From Variovorax sp. DXTD-1 (GTDB taxonomy: Bacteria > Pseudomonadota > Gammaproteobacteria > Burkholderiales > Burkholderiaceae_C), in assembly GCF_003984625.1 (NCBI RefSeq), contig NZ_RWKH01000023.1, positions 38,217 to 102,216 on the forward strand: a stretch of 64,000 nt of DNA. Direction: 5' to 3'. Below the pieces are notes generated by a model. That model had not been told where the DNA came from, made no database searches, and was given only the letters and a program-made list of their open reading frames with translations. A program made the translations under genes and the position numbers. Positions 8,261 to 16,722 of this stretch are shown piece by piece (within the stretch, counting starts at the first letter, position 1; each line of letters opens with the position of its first letter).

Positions 8261-9625
8261 ATGCTTCGCTCGCCACGCGCGCTCCGATTTGCGCCCCTCG
8301 CTCCCCTTGTGCTGGCCATGCTCTTCGCCACCCAGGGTGCGCAGGCTCAGAACACCGCCGTGGCGCCCACGCCCGCGCAAGTCGCTCCCGAGGTGGACAA
8401 GGTCTTTACCCAGCTGACGGCGGCGCCTTCGATCCAGAAGCTGCTCGACGCAGTCAAGGCCGACCACGACCGCTCGATCGAAGACCTGAAGATGCTGACC
8501 GAGATCGAGGCGCCCCCGTTCAAGGAGCAGAAGCGCGCCGAGGCTTTTCTGGCGCGCATGAAGGCACTCGGCCTCACCGACGCGAAGATCGATGCCGAAG
8601 GCAACGTGATCGGCCTGCGCAAGGGCACCGGCAACGGCCCCAAGCTGCTGGTCTCGGCCCATCTCGACACCGTGTTCCCGGCCGGCACCGACGTGAAGGT
8701 GAAGGAGCGCGACGGCAAGCTGCACGCGCCCGGCATCGCAGACGACACGCGCGGCCTCTCGGTGCTGCTGTCGTGGCTCAAGGTGCTCAACGACAACAAG
8801 GTGCAGACCGTGGGCGACCTGCTGTTCGTCGCCAATGTCGGCGAGGAAGAGCTCGGCAACCTGCGCGGCATGAAGGCCATCTTCCGCGACAACCTCGACA
8901 TCGACGGCATGGTGGGACTCGAGCCGTCGCCGGACGGCAACGTGCTGATTCTCGGCACCGCGAGCCACCGCTATGAAGTCACGTTCAAGGGGCCGGGCGG
9001 CCACAGCTTTGCCGCCTTCGGCCAGGTGCCCAGCGCCATCCACGGCATGGGCCGCGCCATTGCCAAGATCGCGGAAGTGCGCACGCCCAGCTTTCCGAAG
9101 ACCACCTTCACGGTCGGCACGGTGGGCGGCGGCACCTCGGTGAACACCATTGCACCGGATGCGCGCATGGCGATCGACATCCGTTCGGACGACATGGCGT
9201 CGCTGCTCGAAACGGAGAAGAAGATCCTCGCCGCCATCGACGAAGCCGTGGCCGAAGAGAACAAGCGCTGGAACGTGAGCACGCTGAGCGCCAGCAACAA
9301 GCTGATCGGCGACCGGCCGGGCGGGCGCACGCCTTCCGACTCGGTGATCGTCGAGGCAGCCATCCGCTCGAACACCGCCTTCGGCCACAAGACGCTGCTG
9401 CGCGGCGGCAGCACCGATGCCAACGTGCCGATGTCGTATGGCATTCCGGCCATCATCATCGGCGGCGGCGGCAAGTCCGCCGGCTTTCACGCCCTGAGCG
9501 AATCGATCGACGTGACAGACGCCTGGAAAGGCGCGCAGAATTCGCTGGTGACAGTGCTCGGCCTGGTCGGCGTGCAAGGGGTCAGCCCCGCATTGCTGCC
9601 GAAGCGCGCGGTGCGCACCAAGTAA
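8261..9625 (+). CDS. Exported M20 family metallopeptidase
   Basis: The 454-residue protein has an N-terminal signal peptide (residues 1-29, ending GAQAQ) and a zinc-dependent M20 peptidase domain. Metal ligands are visible as His134 and Asp136 in SAHLDTVFP, the Asp161-Asp162 pair in GIADDTRG, and Glu195-Glu196 in GEEELG. The dimerisation insert is typical of M20A/M20D enzymes. The start at 8261 has AGAGAAGGA upstream and opens on the signal peptide. The substrate is unknown: peptide, dipeptide or N-acyl amino acid hydrolysis are all possible. It acts in the periplasm if the signal is right. Confidence 0.85.
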   Translation: MLRSPRALRFAPLAPLVLAMLFATQGAQAQNTAVAPTPAQVAPEVDKVFTQLTAAPSIQKLLDAVKADHDRSIEDLKMLTEIEAPPFKEQKRAEAFLARMKALGLTDAKIDAEGNVIGLRKGTGNGPKLLVSAHLDTVFPAGTDVKVKERDGKLHAPGIADDTRGLSVLLSWLKVLNDNKVQTVGDLLFVANVGEEELGNLRGMKAIFRDNLDIDGMVGLEPSPDGNVLILGTASHRYEVTFKGPGGHSFAAFGQVPSAIHGMGRAIAKIAEVRTPSFPKTTFTVGTVGGGTSVNTIAPDARMAIDIRSDDMASLLETEKKILAAIDEAVAEENKRWNVSTLSASNKLIGDRPGGRTPSDSVIVEAAIRSNTAFGHKTLLRGGSTDANVPMSYGIPAIIIGGGGKSAGFHALSESIDVTDAWKGAQNSLVTVLGLVGVQGVSPALLPKRAVRTK

Positions 9626-9726
9626 TTTGTCACGCCGCGCGTTCGAAAGTGGGCAACCCCTTTCGCGCGCGGCTCATCTCGCTGGCGACAATGCCGGCAG
9701 TTCTGTCACACACCAAGGAAACGTCC

Positions 9727-10188
9727 ATGGGAATGCTCGATTCGGTACTCGGCCAAGTGCTGGGAGGCGCTGCCCAACAGCAGCAGCCACAAGGCGGCGG
9801 CATCGGCGGCTTGGGAGATCTCGGCGGCCTGGCCGGTGCGCTGGGCGGCCTGCTCGCCAACAACGGCGGCCAAGGCGGCCTGGGAGGGTTGGTCTCCAAG
9901 TTTGAACAGGCCGGCATGGGCGATGTCATCGGCTCATGGATCGGCAAGGGAGAAAACCAGCCGGTCTCCGGCGGACAGCTGCAAGAGGCGTTGGGCAGCG
10001 ACACCATCGCCAACATCGCTTCCAAGCTCGGCATCAATGCGCAAACCCTGCTGCCCATGCTGGCGGCCATGTTGCCCACCCTCATCGACCAGCTCACGCC
10101 GCAAGGCAAGGTGCCTGAGCAAGGCCTGGACACGCCGAACGACCTCCTGGGTTCGCTCGGCAGCCTGCTGCAGAACAAGCAGCTGTAA
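9727..10188 (+). CDS. YidB/DUF937 family protein
   Basis: The 153-residue protein matches the YidB (DUF937) family: a glycine/glutamine-rich N-terminal part (GQVLGGAAQQQQ, GGLGDLGGLAGALGG) and a conserved helical C-terminal half containing SWIGKGENQPVS and ALGSDTIANIASKLG. The biochemical role of the family is not known. No signal peptide is seen. The start at 9727 follows an AAGGAAACG ribosome binding site. A strong terminator follows the gene at 10213, so it seems to be a single-gene unit. Confidence 0.82.
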   Translation: MGMLDSVLGQVLGGAAQQQQPQGGGIGGLGDLGGLAGALGGLLANNGGQGGLGGLVSKFEQAGMGDVIGSWIGKGENQPVSGGQLQEALGSDTIANIASKLGINAQTLLPMLAAMLPTLIDQLTPQGKVPEQGLDTPNDLLGSLGSLLQNKQL

Positions 10189-10212
10189 GCCAATTTGCTC
10201 ACAAGAATTATG

Positions 10213-10236
10213 GCGCCCGCGAGGGCGCTTTTTTTT
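10213..10236 (+). terminator. Intrinsic terminator after the YidB gene
   Basis: The stem GCGCCC / GGGCGC with loop GCGA is followed by eight T residues. Confidence 0.88.
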
Positions 10237-10322
10237 GGCTGCCGCATTTCGACTGGCGCATCCGCGGCGAATCACGTAGAACCTCAAACCTTCATGCCGC
10301 AACCTGCTTCCACCTTCTTCCG

Positions 10323-11498
10323 ATGAACCGCAACCTCTGGCTGCTTGCCATCTGCCAGGGCTTGTTCCTGACCAACAACGTCACGTTCATTGCCATCAAC
10401 GGCTTGGTGGGCCTGAGCATTGCGCCGCGCGGCTGGATGGCCACGCTGCCGATCATGGGCTACGTGGTGGGCGGCGCGCTGACCACCGGGCTGGTGGCAC
10501 GCACGCAGCAGCGCTTCGGCCGACGCGGGTCGTTCCAGATCGGCTTGGCCGTCGGGCTCGGATCGGCCCTGCTGTGCGCATTCGCGGTGATTTCGAAGAA
10601 CTTCTGGCTGCTGTGCTTTGCCACGGTGGTGGCCGGCTACTACAACGCCAACGCCGGCCTCTACCGCTTTGCAGCCGCCGAACTTGCGGCACCGGCGTGG
10701 CGCGAGAAGGCCGTGTCGCTGGTGATGGCCGGTGGATTGATCGGCGCCGTGGCGGGGCCCAACCTCGCCACGGCCACGCGCGAAGTGTTTGCCGTGCCGT
10801 TCGCGGGTGCCTACATTGCGCTGGCGGCGGTGGCGTTGCTGTCCATGGCGGTCATGCACTTCATTGAATTTCCACCCCCGCTCACTCGCCAGCAGGCAAT
10901 GGGTGGAAGGACGTTGTCGCAGCTCATCCGCCAGCCGGTGTTCGTCGTGTCAGCCGCGGCGGGTGCGTTGGGCTTTGGCGTGATGAACCTGCTGATGGCC
11001 GCCACGCCCATCGCGATGCAGATCTGCAGCCTGCCTTTCTCCGATGCCGCGCTGGTGCTCGAATGGCACGTGATCGGCATGTTCGCGCCCGGCTTCTTCA
11101 CCGGCCACCTGATCCGCCGCTTCGGTGCGCTGCCAGTGATGGGCGTGGGAGTTGCGCTCAACTTCGGCTGCATTGCCGTCGCGCTCTCGGGTGTGGAGCT
11201 TCAGCACTTTCTCGTGGCGCTGTGCCTGTTGGGCGTGGGCTGGAACTTCCTGTTCACCGGCAGCACGACGCTTTCGCTCACCGCCTACACGGCGGAAGAA
11301 CGAGACCGGGCACAGGGTGCGCTCAACTTCTGCGTATTCGCGACAGTGGCACTGACCTCGTTCGCCTCGGGCGTGCTGGTCACGACGCAGGGCTGGCAGC
11401 TGTTGAACTACGGTTCGCTGGTGCCGGTGGTGCTCACGGGCGCGGGGCTGCTGTGGCTTGCCCGGATGCGCCGGTGCGAGGCCGCTACAAACGCATGA
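10323..11498 (+). CDS. Major facilitator superfamily transporter
   Basis: The 391-residue protein has about 12 hydrophobic segments spread evenly and the loop 2-3 pattern of MFS proteins (ARTQQRFGRRGSF near residues 60-72). The substrate cannot be told from the sequence; the closest general class is the small YfkF-like/UMF group of efflux carriers. It stands alone between a terminator and the convergent M20 peptidase gene. Confidence 0.85.
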   Translation: MNRNLWLLAICQGLFLTNNVTFIAINGLVGLSIAPRGWMATLPIMGYVVGGALTTGLVARTQQRFGRRGSFQIGLAVGLGSALLCAFAVISKNFWLLCFATVVAGYYNANAGLYRFAAAELAAPAWREKAVSLVMAGGLIGAVAGPNLATATREVFAVPFAGAYIALAAVALLSMAVMHFIEFPPPLTRQQAMGGRTLSQLIRQPVFVVSAAAGALGFGVMNLLMAATPIAMQICSLPFSDAALVLEWHVIGMFAPGFFTGHLIRRFGALPVMGVGVALNFGCIAVALSGVELQHFLVALCLLGVGWNFLFTGSTTLSLTAYTAEERDRAQGALNFCVFATVALTSFASGVLVTTQGWQLLNYGSLVPVVLTGAGLLWLARMRRCEAATNA

Positions 11499-11565
11499 CG
11501 CGCCGCTTCAAGCGCGCGTGACGATGAAACGCGCTGCGGCAAGGGCTGCCGCAGCGCGGTACCGA

Positions 11566-13074
11566 TCAAGCAGCCGGCTCCGCGGCGGCGGTGCGGTGCG
11601 CGGCCGGCAAGGCCGCAATCACTTCGGCCACGGCGGCCGTCAGCTTCTTGGCATAGGGCACATGCAGGAACTCGTTGGGGCCGTGCGCGTTGCTCTTCGG
11701 GCCGAGCACGCCGCAGACCATCATCTGCGCCTTGGGAAAGCCGGCGCTCAGCATGTTCATCAGCGGAATGGTGCCGCCTTGGCCGATGTAGCCGCACGAC
11801 GCGCCGAAATGCGCCTGCGAAGCCTTGTTGAGCGCGTCCTCGAACCACGGCGTGATCGTCGGCGCGTTCCAGCCGGTAGCGCCGCCGCCGCTTTCGAAGG
11901 TGACACGCGCCTGGTAGGGCGCGTTGTCCTCGAGCAGCGCCTTCAGCTTCTGCACCGCCTCGGCCGCGTCGACCAGCGGCGGCAGGCGCAGCGAGAGCTT
12001 GAACGCGGTGTAGGGGCGCAGCACGTTGCCCGCATCCTTCAGCGCCGGAAAGCCTTCGGCGCCGGTGACCGACAGCGTGGGCTTCCAGGTGCGGTTGAGC
12101 AGCGCCTCGACCGGGTCGGTGGTGGTCGGCAGCGCGAACATGGTCGAGCCGCCGCAGTCGTAGTGCGCCCACGGAAAGCGCTTGTAGACCTCTTCGCCGA
12201 GGATGGCGGCGGTGGCCTTGGCCTGCGCCAGCCGGTCAGCCGGCACTTCGCAATGGAAGCTCGCGGGCAGCAGGCGGCCGGTGGCGCTGTCTTCGAGGCG
12301 GTCGAGCACCTGCCGCATGATGCGGAAGCTCGAAGGCACCAGGCCCGACGCATCGCCGGAGTGAATGCCCTCGGTCAGCACCTCGACCTTGAGCGTGCCG
12401 CTCGCCATGCCGCGCAGCGACGTGGTGAGCCACAGCTGGTCGTAGTTGCCGGCGCCGGAGTCGAGGCAGATCACCAGTTCCACATTGCCCAGCCGCGGGC
12501 GCAGCGCATCGACGTACGGCAGCAGGTCGTAGGAGCCGCTTTCCTCGCAGGTCTCGATGATGCCCACGATGCGCGGATGCGCCGCGCCCTGGTTCTTCAA
12601 TGCCTGCAGCGCGGCGACGCTGGCGTAGACCGCGTAGCCGTCGTCGGCGCCGCCGCGGCCATAGAGCAGGCCATTCTCGTACTTGGGCGTCCAGGGGCCG
12701 AGGTCGTTGCGCCAGCCGGTGAATTCGGGTTGCTTGTCGAGGTGGCCGTACATCAGCACGGTCTCGCTCATGTCGGTGCCTGTGGCCCGCACTTCGAAGA
12801 ACAGCACCGGCGTGCGGCCTTCGAGCCGCACGATCTCGAGCTTCAGGCCTTCGACCTTCTGCGCCTCGACCCAGGCCGCCGCATTGCGCAGCACCGTTTC
12901 CAGGTAGCCGTTGGCCGACCAGTCCTTGTCGAAGCCCGGCGACTTGGCGGGAATGGCGATGTAGTCGGTGAGTTGCCTGACGATGTCGCCGTCCCATTGG
13001 GCGGTGACATCGGAGAGAGCGCGCTCGGCGTCGAGCGTTCCGGCGGGCATTTCGCGGTGCAGGGGGGCGTTCAT
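11566..13074 (-). CDS. M20 family dipeptidase (cytosolic non-specific dipeptidase type)
   Basis: The 502-residue zinc peptidase resembles carnosinase/CNDP-type M20 enzymes. Ligands are His111 and Asp113 in YGHLDKQPEF, Asp144 in GRGGADDGY, and Glu177-Glu178 in ETCEESGS. The lid domain occupies roughly residues 215-385. No signal peptide is seen, so it should hydrolyse dipeptides in the cytoplasm. The start at 13074 is chosen from conservation; an upstream in-frame ATG at 13215 would reach into the divergent DUF72 gene. It differs from the exported M20 enzyme at 8261, which belongs to another branch. Confidence 0.87.
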   Translation of the reverse strand: MNAPLHREMPAGTLDAERALSDVTAQWDGDIVRQLTDYIAIPAKSPGFDKDWSANGYLETVLRNAAAWVEAQKVEGLKLEIVRLEGRTPVLFFEVRATGTDMSETVLMYGHLDKQPEFTGWRNDLGPWTPKYENGLLYGRGGADDGYAVYASVAALQALKNQGAAHPRIVGIIETCEESGSYDLLPYVDALRPRLGNVELVICLDSGAGNYDQLWLTTSLRGMASGTLKVEVLTEGIHSGDASGLVPSSFRIMRQVLDRLEDSATGRLLPASFHCEVPADRLAQAKATAAILGEEVYKRFPWAHYDCGGSTMFALPTTTDPVEALLNRTWKPTLSVTGAEGFPALKDAGNVLRPYTAFKLSLRLPPLVDAAEAVQKLKALLEDNAPYQARVTFESGGGATGWNAPTITPWFEDALNKASQAHFGASCGYIGQGGTIPLMNMLSAGFPKAQMMVCGVLGPKSNAHGPNEFLHVPYAKKLTAAVAEVIAALPAAHRTAAAEPAA

Positions 13075-13165
13075 CGGTGGGTTCTCCGCGGGTGACGAAA
13101 AAAACGCATTTTGCGCCTCGTCGCGACCCCGCGTAGAGTGCGGCGTTCTCAACCCGGAGCGCAAT

Positions 13166-13963
13166 GTGAGCAAGGCAACATCGACTCGGACCCAGGCGAA
13201 TATCAAGGTGGGCATCGGCGGCTGGACCTACGAGCCCTGGCGGGACAACTTCTATCCCAAGGGGCTCGCGCACGCAAAGGAGCTGCGCTATGCGAGCCGC
13301 AAGGTCAGCGCCATCGAAATCAACGGTACTTACTACAGCACCTTCAAGCCGGAGACTTTTCGCAAGTGGCACGACGAGGTGCCCGACGACTTCATGTTCT
13401 CGATGAAAGCCTCGCGTTTTTCGACCAACCGCAAGGTGCTGGCCACCGCGGAAGACTCGATCAAGCGCTTCATCGACAGCGGCGTGAGTGAACTCGGCGA
13501 CAAGCTCGGGCCGATCGTGTGGCAGTTCATGCCCACCAAGCAGTTCGATGCGGAAGACTTCGAGGCCTTTCTGGAGCTGCTGCCCAAGAAGGAGGGCAGC
13601 CGCGTGCTGCGCCACGTGATGGACGTGCGGCATGAGAGCTTCATCACGCCCGCCTACCGGGCACTCGCGAAGAAGCACAAGGTGTCGACCGTGTTCACCG
13701 ACGCCGACAAGTTTCCGTCGTTCGAGGAGCCCGAAGGCGACTTCGCCTACGCGCGGCTCATGATGGCCGACGCCAAGCTCAAGACCGGTTATGCGCCGAA
13801 GGCGCTCGACAGCTGGGCCGAGCGCGCGCAGCAATGGGCCGGGTCGCCCAAGAAGCGCGACGTGTTCGTCTATTTCATCAACGGCGCCAAAGAAAAAGCA
13901 CCGGCCGCGGCCGGTGCCTTGCTGGAGCGCCTGGGTTGGAAGCCGCCCGAAGAGGCGGCCTGA
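13166..13963 (+). CDS. DUF72 (YecE-like) family protein
   Basis: The 265-residue TIM-barrel protein matches DUF72/YecE, with VGIGGWTYEPWRDNFYPKG near the N-terminus and the conserved FRKWHDEVPDDFMFSMK and RHESF segments. Its function is unknown; members are often found near DNA repair or metallo-enzymes without proof of role. The start is a GTG at 13166 preceded by CGGAGC; the overlapping ATG (13164) reads straight into a stop. A longer open frame upstream runs antisense through the dipeptidase and is rejected. Confidence 0.86.
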   Translation: MSKATSTRTQANIKVGIGGWTYEPWRDNFYPKGLAHAKELRYASRKVSAIEINGTYYSTFKPETFRKWHDEVPDDFMFSMKASRFSTNRKVLATAEDSIKRFIDSGVSELGDKLGPIVWQFMPTKQFDAEDFEAFLELLPKKEGSRVLRHVMDVRHESFITPAYRALAKKHKVSTVFTDADKFPSFEEPEGDFAYARLMMADAKLKTGYAPKALDSWAERAQQWAGSPKKRDVFVYFINGAKEKAPAAAGALLERLGWKPPEEAA

Positions 13964-13984
13964 CAGCTAGGAGTCAGATATGGA

Positions 13985-14503
13985 TCAGGTGGCCGATTGC
14001 AGCGACTGCTTGGCGCCGAAGCTGATTTCGCCCGAGAGCTGGCCGCCTTCTTCGATCACGATCTTGCCGTAGCGGATCTTGCCGGTGACCTTGCCGGTCG
14101 AATGGATCACGAGCTTTTCGCGCACCGTGAGGCTGCCGTCGAAAATGCCGCGGATTTCGGCGATGTCGATTTCAGCCGAGCCCTTGAACTCGCCCTGTTC
14201 GGCAATCTGCATCAGGCGCGAGTCCATGGTGGCCTCGACCAGGCCTTCGACCACGAGCGTGTCGCAATCGGTGATCTCGACGCCCTTGAGCTTGATGTTG
14301 GGGCCGACGGTGAGCTTGCTGCCGCCTTCCTTGGCGACGGGAGCGGCCGCCGGAGCCAAGCCGCCTTGCTGTGCGCTGAGGGAAGAAGGGTTGACGGGCG
14401 AACCCGAGAGATTGGTACCCGAGCCCACCAGCGGCGCGGGGCGGGAGGTCAACGAGTCGGTGTCACGATCACGCTTGCCGAAAAATGGGGACTGTGTAGC
14501 CAA
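13985..14503 (-). CDS. Bactofilin family cytoskeletal protein
   Basis: The 172-residue protein has the bactofilin (DUF583) right-handed beta-helix in its C-terminal two thirds (LTVGPNIKLKGVEITDCDTL onward to GEISFGAKQ), after a disordered Pro/Ser/Gly-rich N-terminus. Bactofilins polymerise without nucleotides and scaffold cell-shape or envelope proteins at the membrane. I place the start at a TTG (14503) because GAGGAG lies seven bases upstream and the N-terminus LATQSPFFGKRD is typical; a further upstream start at 14542 lacks such a site. The gene is monocistronic, convergent with the DUF72 gene. Confidence 0.85.
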   Translation of the reverse strand: MATQSPFFGKRDRDTDSLTSRPAPLVGSGTNLSGSPVNPSSLSAQQGGLAPAAAPVAKEGGSKLTVGPNIKLKGVEITDCDTLVVEGLVEATMDSRLMQIAEQGEFKGSAEIDIAEIRGIFDGSLTVREKLVIHSTGKVTGKIRYGKIVIEEGGQLSGEISFGAKQSLQSAT

Positions 14504-14638
14504 AGGGGAGCTCCTCAACAAAGGGGCTATCGTAAGAACCACTCCACGGCCTGCGGCACTTCATTGCGCAAGAAACGTAACTGAATAAATCCCCCGGCGT
14601 TGGACAATCCCCCTTTTCGTGACCTCCCGGCCCGCAAG

Positions 14639-15562
14639 ATGACCCGAACGAACACCGCTCCCGCTGCCCGGACCCTGGCTATCTCCTCGACCATCGACGC
14701 GCGCTTCGACAAGCCGGCAAGCGGCTGGCGGCGCCGGCTGTTCACCGTGATCTTCGAGGCCGACACGCGTGCCGGCCTGCTCTTCGACCTGGCGCTGATC
14801 GCCGTCATCGTGACCAGCGTGCTGGTGGTCATTCTCGACAGCGTGCAATCGATCCGCGACCAGTGGCGGCCTCTGTTCAATGCGTTCGAATGGGGCTTCA
14901 CCATTCTCTTCACGCTCGAATACATCGCGCGGCTCGCCTGCGTGAACAAGCCGATGCGCTATGCGCTGAGCTTCTACGGCGTGATCGACCTGCTCGCGCT
15001 GCTGCCAACGTACCTGGTGGCGTTTGCGCCAGAGCTCGCCTACCTCATCGATGTGCGCGTGCTGCGGCTTTTGCGGGTGTTCCGCATCTTCAAGCTGTCG
15101 CGCTACTCGGTGGAATACCGCGCGCTGGTCTCCGCCGTGGCCGCGAGCCGCCGGAAGATCACGGTGTTCGTGGGTTTCGTGATGCTGGTGGTGCTGGTGA
15201 TGGGCACGCTGATGTACGTGGTGGAAGGCCCGGTGCACGGCTTCACCAGTATTCCGGTGGCGATCTATTGGGCGATCTCGACCATGGCCACGGTGGGCTT
15301 TGGCGACCTGGTACCCAAGACCGACCTTGGCCGCGCCATTGCGTCCGTGATGATGCTGGTGGGCTGGGGCGTGCTGGCGGTGCCGACCGGCATCGTCACC
15401 GCCGAGATGGCGCGCCGTGGCCCGGGCGACGATGAGGCCCCCGTGGTGCTCGCGCCGCGCGGCGTGCTGGCGATGGCCGCGCCCCCGGTGGTGCCCGCGC
15501 GGCGGCTTACGCCTGCGGCCAGACGGCGCGCCCTTGCGCAGCATCGTCGAGGCGGGCGATGA
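14639..15562 (+). CDS. Voltage-gated-type potassium/ion channel, 6TM
   Basis: The roughly 307-residue membrane protein has an S1-S6 arrangement of the Kv superfamily. The S4 segment carries regularly spaced arginines (RVLRLLRVFRIFKLSR) and the pore loop contains the potassium selectivity filter TVGFGD in STMATVGFGDLVP. The C-terminus is short and lacks an RCK or cyclic-nucleotide domain. I use the ATG at 14639; a TTG at 14600 would add 13 residues. Its last 56 bases overlap the convergent IMPACT-family gene, an unusual arrangement. Confidence 0.88.
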   Translation: MTRTNTAPAARTLAISSTIDARFDKPASGWRRRLFTVIFEADTRAGLLFDLALIAVIVTSVLVVILDSVQSIRDQWRPLFNAFEWGFTILFTLEYIARLACVNKPMRYALSFYGVIDLLALLPTYLVAFAPELAYLIDVRVLRLLRVFRIFKLSRYSVEYRALVSAVAASRRKITVFVGFVMLVVLVMGTLMYVVEGPVHGFTSIPVAIYWAISTMATVGFGDLVPKTDLGRAIASVMMLVGWGVLAVPTGIVTAEMARRGPGDDEAPVVLAPRGVLAMAAPPVVPARRLTPAARRRALAQHRRGGR

Positions 15563-16097
15563 AGGCGCTGGCGTCGGGCTCGGGCAGCGTGAATGCGAAT
15601 TCCACGGCGTCGCCGTGCCGCACGTCTGTAATGGAGGCGCCGCTCACAGCTGCAATCTCACGGCGCACGAGCCCTTCGAGCGCATAAGGCACGGTGCATT
15701 GCAGCAGCCGCTGGCGCACCAGCGGTACCAGCGTTGCGCCGACACAAGCCTGCGCAACCGCATCGGTGTAGGCCCGCACGAGCCCGCCCGCGCCCAGCTT
15801 GATGCCGCCGAAGTAGCGGACCACAGTGGCGAGCACGCCTTCGAGTTGCTGGTGCCGCAGCACCTCGAGCATCGGGCGTCCGGCGGTGCCGCCCGGCTCG
15901 CCGTCGTCGTTGGCCGCCGATTGGCCGCCTGCCATCAACGCCCAGCAGACATGCGCCGCGGCGGGGTGTTCATTGCGAAGCGCCGCCACCACGGCCAGCG
16001 CGGCGGCACGGTCGGCCACGGGCTGCACGCAACCGATGAAGCGGCTCTTCTTGACCAGCAGTTCGCTGTGCGCCGGTTGCGAGAGCGTGAAGCTCAT
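15507..16097 (-). CDS. YigZ/IMPACT family protein
   Basis: The 196-residue protein has the IMPACT N-terminal domain (UPF0029), with KKSRFIGCV near the start and the signature ATVVRYFGGIKLGAGGLVRAY, followed by the small DUF1949 C-terminal domain. Bacterial YigZ function is unknown; the eukaryotic relative regulates GCN2. The start at 16097 opens on MSFTLSQPAHSELLVKKSRF; longer open sequence upstream is shadow of metW. It lies about 37 bases downstream of metW and may be co-transcribed with metXW. Confidence 0.88.
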   Translation of the reverse strand: MSFTLSQPAHSELLVKKSRFIGCVQPVADRAAALAVVAALRNEHPAAAHVCWALMAGGQSAANDDGEPGGTAGRPMLEVLRHQQLEGVLATVVRYFGGIKLGAGGLVRAYTDAVAQACVGATLVPLVRQRLLQCTVPYALEGLVRREIAAVSGASITDVRHGDAVEFAFTLPEPDASAFIARLDDAAQGRAVWPQA

Positions 16098-16134
16098 GAG
16101 GCCGCCGTGTTCGCTTTTGCGTGGCGCAAAGCGC

Positions 16135-16722
16135 TCAGCGCTCCCGCTCGAACTTGAACACGGCCGTGCTCGCGCGCGCGTTGGGCAGCCAGCGCACGCT
16201 GCGGCCTTCCTGCACGCCGAAGGCATCGAGCACGCGCAGGCTGTTCTTTTGCGCCAGCACTTCGAAGTCCTTGAAGGTGCCGACCCGGATATTGGGCGTG
16301 TCGTACCACTGGTAAGGCAGGCGGCGCGTCACCGGCATGCGGCCGCGCGCAATGCTGATGCGGTTCGGCCAGTGGGCAAAGTTGGGAAACGCGACGATGC
16401 CGATGCGGCCCACGCGCGCGGTTTCGCGCAGCATGACCTCGGCATTGCGCAAATGTTGCAGCGTGTCGATCTGCAGCACCACGTCGAAGGTGGCGTCGTC
16501 GAACACCGCAAGGCCTTCGTCGAGGTTCAGCTGGATCACGTCGACGCCGCGGCGAATGCACTGCAGCACGTTGCCGTCGGCGATTTCCACGCCGTAGCCG
16601 GTGCAGCCGCGCTCGCGCTGCAGCAGGTCGAGCAGGGCGCCGTCGCCGCAGCCGAGGTCGAGCACGCGCGCGCCCGCGGGCACAAGGTTGGCGATGAGGC
16701 GCTGGGCTTCGATATCGCTCAT
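16135..16722 (-). CDS. metW: Methionine biosynthesis protein MetW
   Basis: The 195-residue protein has a class I SAM-methyltransferase fold with motif I VLDLGCGDG (20-28). MetW works with MetX in homoserine acylation in many proteobacteria; the exact role, accessory to MetX rather than a proven methyltransferase, is still inferred. It overlaps the metX stop by four bases (ATGA), so the two are translationally coupled and share the SAM-responsive leader at 17951-18001. Confidence 0.93.
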   Translation of the reverse strand: MSDIEAQRLIANLVPAGARVLDLGCGDGALLDLLQRERGCTGYGVEIADGNVLQCIRRGVDVIQLNLDEGLAVFDDATFDVVLQIDTLQHLRNAEVMLRETARVGRIGIVAFPNFAHWPNRISIARGRMPVTRRLPYQWYDTPNIRVGTFKDFEVLAQKNSLRVLDAFGVQEGRSVRWLPNARASTAVFKFERER

